From positions 97,987,565 to 98,051,564 of the forward strand of contig CM050451.1 of NCBI GenBank assembly GCA_027563935.2: 64,000 nucleotides of DNA. Direction: 5' to 3'. The notes beneath the pieces were generated by a model, which was not told where the DNA came from, did not search any database, and was given only the letters and a program-made list of their open reading frames with translations. Shown in pieces: positions 46,200-57,097 of the stretch. Source of the DNA: Costus lasius (Eukaryota; Streptophyta; Magnoliopsida; Zingiberales; Costaceae). A program made the position numbers and the translations under genes. The number at the start of each line of letters is the position of its first letter. Within the stretch, counting starts at the first letter, position 1.

Positions 46200-46900
46200 A
46201 CGTGAATATCGTGTGACAATGATTGAGAGAAGAGATCGAAGGTAGTTGCCGGCGCTCGTAGCGAAGGCAGCCGCCAGTGCTCATGAAGGCAAAGGCGAAG
46301 GCGACAGTTGATGGTCGGGCTCACGGCAGCGAAGGCGGCAGTCGGCACTTGTTCTCGCGATGAAGGCAAAGGCAGCAGCAACAAGGCAAAGGCGGTAGAG
46401 GCAAAGGGAGCAGCAACGAGGCGGGCGATGACTGTATCGGCAAAGGGAGGCTCGTAGCGAAGGGAGGGCAGGGTGGGGGCAAAGGTAGCAGCAGCGGGGT
46501 GAAGGCGGGTAGCGGTGAAGGGAGCAGCGAAGGGACGGGTGGGGCGAAGGCAGTAGCAGCGGGGCGGGGCAAAAGCGTCAGCTCGCGCTTAAGGCGAAGG
46601 GAGACTCGTAGCTGCAAGCATCGGCGAGGGCGAGGCACGGGGAGAAGGAGAGGTGGCGGCGAGGCACGGGAGGTAGGAGGATGGGGTGGGGAGTGGGCGG
46701 TGACGGTGACTAGGTGAGCAATGCACGCGACGAGGTGAGCAAGGATGCTAGATTTTTGGTTAAAAAAGGAGAAAAGTATCTCACTTTTCTTTCCCTTCAA
46801 ATCAATCATTCCAATAAAAATAGAAAAAAAAAAGATTTCTGTCCCTTCTCCCTAGTTTTCCCTCCCAAAAAAATGCGCCCACTGTCATCATCGATGCCAT
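46200..46900. other. GC-rich low-complexity purine block
   Basis: 46240-46720 is dominated by GCGAAGGCAGCAGC-type text on the plus strand. Open frames occur on both strands (up to 162 codons, proline/leucine/serine strings) because stops are rare in such sequence. No conserved motif. Possibly an eroded gene or element core. Confidence 0.4.
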
Positions 46901-47079
46901 GATACTCAAAGCAATCTGATTATGGAACATATCTATCTTAGTAGAATATACTTAGAGTTTCATAGTCTCCTCATTTTCTCTAATCATTTTCCATAACCAA
47001 ATCAGGATTAGCATCAACTTCTTGGAACTCATGGCAAATTATGCTCTCCTGATTCTCTCCCATAGTCGGCGATGCCAGT

Positions 47080-47604
47080 TAGGGGTGGCAATTCGTGTTT
47101 CACGTGTCATAACGTGTCGTGTCATACTTGACACGTGACACGATTGTGCTTGACACGAACACGACCCGTTTATGTATACGTGTCAATATACGAAACACAG
47201 ACACGACCCGCTTATTTCACAGTTGACACGACATGACACGATTAACACGTTTAATAAATAGGTCGTGTCACATAACACGACACGACACGGCACGATTGAC
47301 ACGATTTATAATATAAAGTTATTAGATGACACAACACAACACAATTGACACGACACGACATGAATAACCTGTTTAACTCACTATATTAAAATTATCTATA
47401 AATTATTAATTTTATATAATATATATTATATATGGGTTAGACGGGTCAACCCGCGACACGACACGAGACAACACGAATTTTAGCGTGTCATAAACGGGTC
47501 GACACGATAATGACACGAAACACGATTATGTTAAACCCAAACCCGCGAAAACTCGTGTCGTGTCGTGTCGTGTTGGCGGGTTGTATAATTTTTTGCCAGG
47601 CCTA
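47080..47604. mobile_element. Non-autonomous hAT transposon 3 (525 bp)
   Basis: Starts TAGGGGTGGCAATTCG and ends TTTGCCAGGCCTA. It is flanked by a perfect 8-bp target duplication, ATGCCAGT, at 47072-47079 and 47605-47612. Both halves are filled with GACACGACACG/CGTGTCGTGT repeats, presumably transposase-binding repeats. It is non-coding. Confidence 0.92.
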
Positions 47605-47612
47605 ATGCCAGT

Positions 47613-47879
47613 CTCCCATTCCTTACTCCACCATACAATGCAAGTCCCTCTCTATCTTCAGCTCATGGCGATAGATTTGTTGCCGAACAAGCGACGATGG
47701 TGGATGTGACCACAATGAAGAAGCGATGACGACGGTTGGTCAGTAGAGACAGAGGTGGTTAACGGTCGGCAAAGGTGATGGATCGTTGGTTGAGCGCAAG
47801 CGGGAAGAGCAGCAAACAATGGGTTACAGTGCACGAGCTTCTGATTCCCAGAGAAGTGTTACACACTAGCACGGCTTAC
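47613..47879. other. Spacer, no gene
   Basis: Short GC-moderate stretch with GACGATGGTGG-type words. No frame or repeat called. Confidence 0.5.
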
Positions 47880-49421
47880 CAATATAGTAAAAAGATATTG
47901 TTCTCACATGGACAAGTTGCAGTTACTAATTAATCGCTTAATCAATAGCTAGACAAACTAAATTTTGTTCAAATGCAAAGTAATACAAGATGAACTAAAC
48001 TAATAGATCGAATTTGTTACTAAACAAGAGATATGAGTTAAATGTATTTCAAGATAATTAAGGACACTGGGGTTCATCACAATGATGGGTCTAAAATTTG
48101 AACAAAATAATAACATTGTAATTGATCTAAAATCTTCAAGGATTTATCCGTAAGTATAGGTTACCCCCTTCTAGTAGTATAACCCAGTATCTATTCAGAA
48201 TGGTCCCCTACTTTCGTGGCTTACCAAACTAAATAGATCCAATGAACACAAGGATAAACTAAATGTTCTCGAGCGAATTCTAACTACTTTTGTGATAGAA
48301 TAATGTGAGTCTAATCTAAGAAGTTCCAACATCGCGATTCACATTTAAATTCTTCTCGCGACATTATAAACATGTAAAAACTTAGCCAAAGTATATACAA
48401 GCAAATATTATAACAAAAATAGATCATAAGAACACTGATATTATAAGTCAAATAACATATCGAAATAGAGGATTGCACCCTAAATCCTGAATAAGAAGGC
48501 TTAAGCAGCCATAATAGTTCTATTCAGCACAATCTTTTCTCGAATCAAAGTTCCAAGGAAAATATAGGTAAAAAGAAGACTAATAAGGGAGGAAACAACA
48601 AACTAATCCTCTCAAGATAGATGAGAGAATGCCTGCAATTTCGCTAGTAAAAATCCCCTTCTCGTCATCACCCTTTCCTTGTCAACACTCCCTCATTTTT
48701 CTCTTGTTGGAGAGCCCCCTTTTTTCACCCCAAATCAGTTCTTTTATCCATAGGAAGGTGTCACTTAAGATTCCCCACGAAATCCCCAAGAAAACCCTTC
48801 AATTTTCATGTGAAATGAGCTAAAATTCATGTTCAGCAAACTGTGTCACAGTCGTGACATTCGTTAGGGCTAGGCTATGATATGTTATGTAGTATTATGG
48901 AAAATTAATCATGGTCATGATGTTGGTCATAGGCAGGCCGTGATGTGTATCATGACTATGAAATTGGTCATGTTTGGGCTGTGAACTCTTCTATGAATTT
49001 TTGACATGTTGATCATGGCCATGAAGTTGGTCACAGGCAGGCCATGATCGTCTCGGTGAAAAACTTGTTAACTTTTGGTTCAAACTCATTATAGCCATGA
49101 TGATCATCATGGTTCAGCTATAAAAAAGTTATTCTCAAAATGCTCATCATGGCCGTGAAGCTCGTTAAGGTCTGATCATGATTAATACAGAAAACTCCGT
49201 TTGACTTCAAATTTGCTGTGCCGACTTATATCTTCATTCTAAATCACTTGGTGGCCTTAGAATTGTCAAATAAGCTCTAGAAATGAGTGATTTCACTTGA
49301 AATTAAAAAAGACAAAAAAAAGTGAAGATTCCAAACAAAGTAAGTAATTAAGTATGATTATACTATAAAAACAATAGAATATGTCTTATTTTGAGATAAA
49401 ATCATATCATAAAACATTACC
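47880..49421 (-). mobile_element. Diverged LTR of the Athila/Tat type
   Basis: The order of landmarks follows the LTR at 22023-23946. It has a TAGCTAG(G/A)C box near the U5 end, a TTCCAA...CTCGCGA box, and an AGTGAAGATTCCA...AAAGTA box near the U3 end that resembles AAAGTGTAGATTCTA. The middle (48840-49170) has repeated TGATCATGGCCATGA palindromic words in place of the TTACGG...CCGTAA units. No coding sequence adjoins it, so it is a solo or truncated LTR. Boundaries are approximate. Confidence 0.5.
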
Positions 49422-49619
49422 AAAATACAAAGCATTAGGAAGCATGTAAATTTCAGTTTCTTTTGGGCAGCTAAAATTTCATTGTTGCGCCTAGCTAGTC
49501 AGCCTCAAACATTGCTCCTATATGTTGCTTCTACTAGCCATGCCCACAAAAATAGGCAAGCAACAACCCCAAACAAAGCCCTAGTCAACTTCAGATTGAA
49601 TGAATTTTGATTTAAAATT

Positions 49620-49785
49620 TGAATTCACTTCCAAAATTTAAATATTCACAAGCCATATATCTGAATATTTGTCAAAATTTAAATATTTACAACTCATAAA
49701 GTCAAATATTTGTCAAATTCAAAGATTCACAAGCCATCAAGGCCAAACATTTAGCAAATTCAAATTTATATATTCACAATCCTTT
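49620..49785. repeat. Minisatellite array D, left part
   Basis: Three to four units (CAAATTCAAAGATTCACAAGCC / AAGGCCAAACATTTAGC type), interrupted at 49785 by a solo LTR and continued at 51184. Confidence 0.7.
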
Positions 49786-51183
49786 TGATGTCTCGTATTT
49801 ATATAGTCCTTTTAACTACTATTTCCTAGTAAATCGAGATGTATTTTCATGCTTCTACAGCTCTTTCCAGCTTATTTCACTAACTTTCTTCAGAAGCTTC
49901 ACTACTTGTCATATTTGTTAAATACAGGACAATTCACTCATTTCTAGAGCTATACGGATGCACAATCACATACCCGAGTGAATCCGAATTTATGACAAGA
50001 AATTTAACTTCAGACGAGAGCTAGAATTCACCCGCATTCAGCATTTACTGTCAGCTATAGAGACACATGCCAGCTAAATAGGACACACGCCATCAACATT
50101 CATGAACAAACATTAATGAGGAGACATTCATGAATGTAGATTTATTAAAAGATGTTCATGAATGACGCCACCTTGAAAAGGCACCATGAGGAGGCACCAT
50201 GAAGAGGCACCTAGAAGACTATAAGAGAGATGAGTTCTCTCTTGAAAAGGGGGGAGGTTGAAGGCAAGGAGAGGATTACACTAAAGGTCTCAAGGATTGG
50301 TTCCAAGGCGAGAAAATAACATTCCAAAGAGAGAAAGGCGACATCAAGGGAGGAGAGAAGGAGTTTGTCTTAGTTCTTTTCTCTTCTCTACTTTGTTCTG
50401 TTTCCTTTACATCTTAATCATAAGTGTTGTACTTGTAGTAACTATGTGTGTATTAGCGTAAAACCTCTATCGGGATTCGGGCGTAGCTCATCTTTTTGAT
50501 TTACAAGTATTAATGTTAAGAATTGCTTTCCGATATATCTTTTGAGGCCATTTGATCTAGATTTATTTCATTCGTGTTTATCGATTTTCGGCCGGATTGA
50601 TTTTTACCTTTGTTGATTGTGGTAACAACTGAGAGGTGAATCACAATCAACACATTCTCCTTGATCAATCTTATGTGCTCTATTACAAGAGTCGTAGAGT
50701 TCACTTGGGGAATCACGGTGTCCTGTCTCACACGATCTACCTCTGCTTAGTCCACCGCGAGAGTAGGAGACTAACTAAGTAGATTGTGGAGTTGTCCACC
50801 GCGAGAGTAGGAGACTAACTAAGTAGATTGTGGAGTTGTCCACCGTGAGAGTAGGAGACTAACTCAGTTGTTGAGTCGCACACCCGAGAGGGGCACGGCT
50901 CAAGAGGACACATCCTTGGTTTTCTAAAGATTATCAAAGCAGTACGTTTCATTACACTTGTAAGTTCAAAGACGTGGTGAAACCCGATATCCCGATTTCT
51001 CTCTCATCGTTCGACTCTCGTTTTATTTCGTTTTCTTAAGTTTGACTTGCTACAACAAACCGAGACCTTTAATTACTTAGCTATCAAGGATTAGAAGATT
51101 TGGTACTTGGCAATCCGTCCCTGTGGAAACGATATCTTACGTACTACATCGGTAAGCCGTGCGCTTGCGGATATTGTGCAACA
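49786..51183 (+). mobile_element. Solo LTR 1 of a Ty3/gypsy family (1398 bp)
   Basis: Begins TGATGTCTCGTATTTATATA and ends TGTGCAACA. It is flanked by a perfect 5-bp target duplication, CCTTT (49781-49785 and 51184-51188). There is no internal region, so it arose by recombination between the two LTRs of a full element. It contains GGGCGTAGCTC (about 50479), a 10-bp inverted repeat GTTGATTGTG...CACAATCAAC (50612-50651), and a 44-bp tandem repeat. A sister solo LTR is at 55291-56738. Confidence 0.93.
50750..50870. repeat. 44-bp tandem repeat inside solo LTR 1
   Basis: TCCACCGCGAGAGTAGGAGA starts at 50751 and 50795, and a variant TCCACCGTGAGAG starts at 50839, so three copies at a period of 44. 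Solo LTR 2 has two copies (56352 onwards). Confidence 0.95.
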
Positions 51184-51370
51184 CCTTTAAAAGGATATTT
51201 ATCAAATTTAATATCCATAAGCTCTCAAAATGTTGAATGTTTATCAAATTCAAATATTCATAAGTCCTCTAAAAGTTGGATATTCATTATGCTCAAATAT
51301 TCATAAGCCCTCCAAAAGTTGGATATTTATCAAATTCAAATATCCATAAGCTTTCCAAAAGATCATATAT
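51184..51370. repeat. Minisatellite array D, right part
   Basis: Continuation of the array split by solo LTR 1: AAAAGGATATTTATCAAATTT, then TCCATAAGC-type units, ending near 51370. Confidence 0.75.
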
Positions 51371-51412
51371 TCATCAAAGTTGAAAAGAACATAACACAAC
51401 TTGTCATTCATT

Positions 51413-51494
51413 TGTTAGGGTTACACAGTAACATAGATAGTGTAAGAGGGTTGGAACCCAAACCCGATAAGCTAATAAACCATAATTGCTAACA
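51413..51494 (-). mobile_element. LTR-like 3' end of the Ale-like element (82 bp)
   Basis: The minus strand reads TGTTAGCAATTATGG... to ...GTAACCCTAACA, with perfect TGTTAG/CTAACA ends. It directly follows a purine tract (GAGGGGGAG on the minus strand, 51495-51505). At 82 bp it is far shorter than usual copia LTRs, so it may carry an internal deletion. Confidence 0.6.
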
Positions 51495-51501
51495 CTCCCC
51501 C

Positions 51502-52700
51502 TCAAGCTAGAGCAAATATGTCAATCATGCCTAGCTTGTTACAAAAATCATGAAATTTTGTTGAGTTGAGAGCCTTAGTAAAGATATCAACGACTTGGTC
51601 TTCAGATTTGGTATATTGAGTGTTGATCTGGTGATTCAGAATGACATCTTTGACAAAATGACAGTCAATCTCCACATGTTTGGTTCTTTCATGAAATAAG
51701 GGATTGTTTGCAATGAATATAACCGATTGATCATCACAGTGCATGACCATTGGAGTAACAATAGCTATATTGAAATCTTGCAATAGACTCTTGATCCACA
51801 TGAGCTCACACGTAGTATGAGCCATTGCCTGATATTAAGCTTCACAACTGGATCGAGATACAACATTTTGTTTCTTGCTTTTCCATGTGACTAGATTACC
51901 CCCAATGTATGTGCAAAACCCCGAGATGGATTTTTGATCATTAATGTTTCCTGCATAATCTGCATTAGAGTAGGACTTAATAGTGAGTTGTCGTCCCTTT
52001 TTATATAGAAGACCCTTGCCTGGAGACTTCTTGATATATTGTAACATTTTTAGCATTGACTGCCAGTGGTCTTTCTCGGGGAACTGCATAAAGTGACTAA
52101 CAACATCCACTGCGAATGATATATCCGGCTATGTGACAGTGAGGTATATAAGTCTGCCAACAACTTGCCGATACACAGTAGGATCAGTGTCTTTAGATTC
52201 CTTCCACTTACTATATCGTTCATTAGGAACCGTAGGAACATCAGTGGGTTTGTAATCAAGCATTCCTGTGTCAGATAAAAGATCAAGTATATACTTCCTT
52301 TGAGACAAATGAATATTTGAGCCCTTGTAAGCAATCTCAATTCCTAGAAAGTATCTAGGTTTACCCATATCACGAAGAGAAAAATGAGACTGTAAAAACC
52401 TTTTAGTCTCATCTATGCCTCTAGAATCACTTTCTGTGAGAAGAATATCATCGACGTAAATAGCCAAGATAATGATCCCATTGGTCGACTTACGAATAAA
52501 TATTGAATGATCAGACTCCGCGTGAAGAAATCCAAATTTCGATATGATAGTAGAAAACTTCTGAAACTATACCCGAGGACTTTGTTTAAGTTCATATATA
52601 GCTTTACGCAACCTACATACCAACTCCCCCTGCTAGACATAACTCGGAGGTTGATGCATATAAACTGCCTCATTAAGATCACTGTATAAGAAGACATTTT
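51502..52700 (-). pseudogene. Ale-like RT and RNase H, broken
   Basis: The RT C-terminal half has YVDD near 52447-52458 and the LGIEIAY and YILDLL motifs. A TAG interrupts after RLIYLTVT (about 52128). RNase H follows with NADYAGN and SISGFCTYIGG (about 51900-51960), a stop after SRSSCEA near 51834, then the TKHVEIDCHFVKD and FTKAL motifs to the end at 51502. The piece upstream of YVDD (52470-52700) is shifted between frames. Confidence 0.8.
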
Positions 52701-52766
52701 TGATGTCTAACTGATGAAGAGACCACCCAAGGGAGATGGCAAGCGAGAAGATGATACAGACATAAT

Positions 52767-53982
52767 TCAATCGAGCACAGGAGAGAAGGTGTCAGAATAG
52801 TCAACCCCGTACACCTGAGTAAATCCTTTTGCCACAAGACGAGCTTTGTAGCGATCGACGGACCCATCTGGATTGTGTTTTATGGCATAAACCCATTTGC
52901 AAGGCACAGGACGAGCCCCTGAGGGTAATGGTACAAGGGTCCATGTGTGCTGAGAAATAAGAGCTTCCATTTTTATATCCATAGCAGCCTTCCAGTGGGA
53001 CTGAGAGAGAGCCTCAAAGATATTACGTGGCAAACCATCAGATGAGATAGTAGTAATAAATGTACAATGGGAAGGAGAAATGCAAGAATAAGAGACAAAT
53101 TCAGAAATGGAATACTTAGCTGTGGCCCAACGACCCTTGTGTAGGGCAGTCGAGAGATCATCGGCTGCAGGTGGTAGACTCTTAGGTAAAAGGTGGATTG
53201 GTGTAGGAGCTTCTGTGGTGACGGCCCTATTCCATCGCCGGTAAACCTGCAGAGGTAAATGCTCATGGTCCACAGAAGGAGGTACCTGAGGAGATGTCAT
53301 GGAAACATCCTGAGAGCATGGTATAGGGAGAGGAACAGGGGTGGTTGAGGGTTGAGGACTCCTGACGCAGCGTTGGTTTGGAGAAAAATAGTGTAGACTC
53401 AAAGAAGGATACATCCATGCTAGTAAAGTACTTGCTGTGAGTGGGATCAAAATATTTGTACCCCTTTTGTGTCCTAGAGTACCCAAGGAAAATACATTTT
53501 GTAGAACGAGGACTTAGCTTATCCACACCAAGAGAGAGATTGTGGACATAACAGAGGCAACCAAAGGTCTTGGGCGGAACAGGAAATATAGATTGGCTGG
53601 GGTAGAGTATAGAGAGGGGAGATTTACCGTGCAAGGAAGAAGTTGGTACACAATTTATCAGAAAAGTAGCAGTGAGGACAACATCACCCCAAAAGTTTTT
53701 AGGCACATGCATATGAAACATTAAGGTACGAGAAACATCAAGTAGATGACGGTTCTTGCGTTCAGCAACACCATTTTGGGGAGAAGTATAGGGGCACGTT
53801 GTTTGGTGAATAATGTCGTGTAAACCACAAAACTCTTGAAAGACTGAACTGGTATACTCAAGAGCATTATCAGTGCGGAGTGTTTTCAGTGGCAAGCCAA
53901 ATTGATTCTTGACCTCAGCATAAAAAATTTTAAATGCATTAAAAGCATCAGAATGATTCTTCAGTAAAAAGACCCAACACAT
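52767..53982 (-). pseudogene. Ale-like integrase and N-terminal RT, broken
   Basis: Integrase core with RTDNALEY (second catalytic aspartate, about 53860) and NGVAERKNR (catalytic glutamate, about 53755), followed by the C-terminal [13 protein letters not shown] motif. The frame then shifts near 53390-53480 into an RT N-terminal segment with [27 protein letters not shown] and YSDTFSPV (52770-52880). Confidence 0.8.
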
Positions 53983-54012
53983 GCATGAATAGTCATTGAT
54001 AAATGTGACAAA

Positions 54013-55000
54013 TTATTTAAAACCATCTCTGGTGATTACAGGACTAGGACCCCATATATCTAAATGAACAATATGAAACGAAGTAGTAGTTGGTGGATTA
54101 GTACTGCTAGGAAAAGAGGTCCTATGGTGCTTGCCAAACTCACAAGCTTCACATTCAAAATTAGGATAGGACTTCAGCAACAAAAATTGCTCAACTTTGC
54201 TAGGTGAGACATGACCTAACCGACAGTGCCATGTAAAGGGAGATGATGTAGACAAAAGCACCTGAGCAGTATCCAGTGCAAGATCGGTGAGGACATAGAC
54301 ACCGCCAGCTTTAAGCCCCTCACCAATCTTCGCCTTCGTCCTGAGGTCCTGAACGATACAATAGGAAGCAAGGAATGTTACAGAGCAATTTAGGCTTTTT
54401 GTGAGGGCATAAACAGAAATGAGATTGATAGGAAATTTAGGAATATAAAGAACATCAGAAAGTATAAGCTTGGGACTTAAGTGAACAGTTCCCTTTCTGT
54501 GGACAGGAATAAGAGACCCATCTGCAATTGACACTGGGCTATAGTTGGTACCAAGATGTAAGGAAGCAAATAGTGAACGATTACCTGAAACATGAGACAT
54601 GGCACCAGAATCTAAAACCCAAGTATTAGCAGAGGCAACGAGAGAAGCAGCACCGGAGACGCCTAGCGCCGTAGCCATTAAGGAAGAGGTGGAAGCTTCA
54701 GCTTGAGTGGCCAATCTAACAAGGCATTAATACTCAGCAGAAGAGACCGTGATGGTCGAATCAGTAGATGATGAGGAGGCTGAGGTGACCGCCGGTCCTA
54801 GAGCAGGTGCTCCACTATCAACTACCATTTTGGCATAAGATGGCTTGCCAAACTTCTTCCAGCATCGATCAGAAGGATGATTGCTTCGCCTGCAATGTTC
54901 ATAAGAAGTAGAGACATGACCACATCCTTTGCCCCGACTAGAAGATTCGCGTCTGCCTCCTTGGGGAGAAAGGAGGGCACTACTAGTATCAGCAAAAGGA
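54013..55000 (-). pseudogene. Ale-like gag end, protease and pre-integrase domain
   Basis: The protease active site VLDSGAMSH (aspartate near 54610) is intact, followed by a WHCRLGHVS zinc-binding pre-integrase domain and a first integrase aspartate in HLDIWGP. A TAA separates this from the integrase core at about 54012. Upstream, 54727 to about 55017 holds a remnant of the gag zinc-finger region (HCRRSNHPSDRC) before the junction with LTR-B. Confidence 0.8.
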
Positions 55001-55290
55001 GTGACCATGGAGACACGCAGGAGGTGTGAGTAAACTGTTGGGAAACCCCGGGGACATTTTATAATTTTTGGCATTACAGACATTACATACGCAGCGGAAT
55101 AATGTCCCCGAACAGGCCGGTCCCAAAAACCCAGTAAAGATCGCATGCGAGGGAGTCGACACGATGTGATAGGAAGTACCTCAAGCAAGTAAAGAGATGC
55201 CGATGTCGAGATAGGTGCCCACGTGTTTTCCCTCTGCAGTCTCACACACACGGACTCCTCGAGCTCTCTTCTTCCGCGCTTGGTGCTAGC

Positions 55291-56738
55291 TGATGTCTCG
55301 TATTTATGTAATCTTTTTGACTAATGTTTCCTCGTGAATCAAGACATATTTTCATGCTTTTACATCTCTTTTCAGCTTAATTCACTTAATATCTTCAGAA
55401 GCTTCACTACTTGTCATATTTGTTAAATACAGGAAAATTCACTCGTTTCTAGAGCTATACGGATGCACAATCACATACCCGAGTGAATTTGAATTTATGA
55501 CAAGAAATTTAGCTTCGGACGAGAGCTAGAATTCACCCGCATTCAGCATTTATTGCCAGCTCTCAAGACACAAGCCATCAAGAGAAGACACACGCCAACA
55601 AGACACACGCCATCAACATTCATGAACAAGCACTAAAGAGGAGACATTCATGAATGAGCATTGATTAAACACATTCATGAATGTTGATTTATTAAGGGAT
55701 GTTCATGAATGGCGCCATATTAAAGGATGTTCATGAATGGAGGCACCATGAAAAGGCACCATGACGAGGTACCATGAAGAGGTACCTTGAAGAGGCACAT
55801 TGAAGAGGCGCCTTGAAGACTGTAAGAGGGATGAGTTCTTTCTTCAGAGGGGGGAGTCGAAGGCAAGAAGAGGATTGTGCCAAGAGCTTAAAGGGCTGGT
55901 TCCAAGGCAAGAGAACAACATTCCAAAGAGAGAAAGGCGACATCAAGGGAGGAGCAGAGGAGTTTGTCTTAGTTCTTTTGTCTTTTCTACTTTGTTCTAT
56001 CACCTTTACATCTTAATCATAAATCTTGTACTTGTAGTAACCATGTGTGTATTAGCGTAAAACCTCTATCGGGATTCGGGCGTAGCCCGTCTTTATGATT
56101 TACAAGTATTAATGTTAAGAATTGCTTTCCGATATATCTATTGAGACCATTTGATCCAGATTTATTTTATTCATGTTTATCGATTTTCGGCCGGATTGGT
56201 TTTCGTGCTTTAGTTGATTGTGGTAACAATTGAGAGGTGAATCACAATCAACACATTCTCCTTGATCAAACTTGTGTGCTCTATTGCGAGAGTCGTAGAG
56301 ACCACTTGGGGAATCTTGGTGTCCTGATTCACACGATCTACCTCTGCTTAGTCCACCGTGAGAGTAGGAGACTAACTAAGTAGATTGTGGAGTTATCCAC
56401 CGCGAGAGTAGGAGACTAACTCAGTTATTGAGTCGCGCACCCGAGAGGGGCACGGCTCAAGAGGACACATCCTTGGTTTTCTAGAGATTATCAAAGCAGT
56501 ACTTCTCATTACGCATATAAGTTCAAAGACGTGGTGAAACCTGATATCCCTATTTCTCTCTCTTCGTTCGACCTTCGTTTTATTACGTTCTTTTTAATTA
56601 GAATTGCGACACCATCTAAGACCCTCATTCGTTTAGCTATTGATTGTACGATTAGTCGGTAATTTACACTAGTCCTTGTGGGAACGATATCTTAAGTACT
56701 ACATCAGTAAGCCGTGCGCTTGCGGATTTTGTGCAACA
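55291..56738 (+). mobile_element. Solo LTR 2 of the same gypsy family (1448 bp)
   Basis: TGATGTCTCGTATTTATGTA to TGTGCAACA. It is flanked by a perfect 5-bp target duplication, CTAGC (55286-55290 and 56739-56743). It lies within the LTR-B copy. It shares the whole layout of solo LTR 1 (49786-51183), including GGGCGTAGCCC at about 56078, the gattgtgg...ccacaatc-type inverted repeat at about 56214-56255 and the 44-bp repeat (two copies). Confidence 0.93.
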
Positions 56739-57097
56739 CTAGCCTCGGGAAGAAGATCTAAGCCTTAGGTCACACTTCAACTTGCGCCACCTCCAAGGTA
56801 CATGCGCCAAGATGAAGTAGAGGAGAAGAAGTCGCCAAGTCCAAGTCCTTCTTGCATCAAGCGGAGGAGAAGAAGACTTGTGCTTGCGGCTAGATGATGG
56901 AGGAAGAGAAGTTGCACCAAGAGCCTCCAAGCTTTCGCCCCTCTCTATTACTTACGCCTCTAAGGATTGTAACATATGTGAGGGGGCGGCTAGGTGCTCT
57001 TTTATAGGGCAAGAGGCGGTTTTTGAAAGGCTAGGATCAAGACAAGTGGGCAGCTAGGATGAGAAGGTTTGAGGCTGTTGTATCCCAACAAGTAGGT

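Larger units (their letters stand above)
51413..55035 (-). mobile_element. Degenerate Ale/Retrofit-like Ty1/copia element, 5' end lost
   Basis: Minus-strand copia element holding a gag zinc-finger part, protease, integrase, RT and RNase H in that order, followed by a polypurine tract and an LTR-like end. An LTR-B segment replaces the 5' LTR and N-terminal gag at 55036. Several frameshifts and stops are present. The single-frame organisation and motif style (VLDSGAMSHVSG, RTDNALEY) resemble the Ale/Retrofit group. That placement is inference. Confidence 0.8.

Noticed and set aside
46321..46809. 162-codon proline-rich frame on the minus strand
   Set aside because: Low-complexity GC-rich sequence with frames open on both strands, so no evidence of selection.
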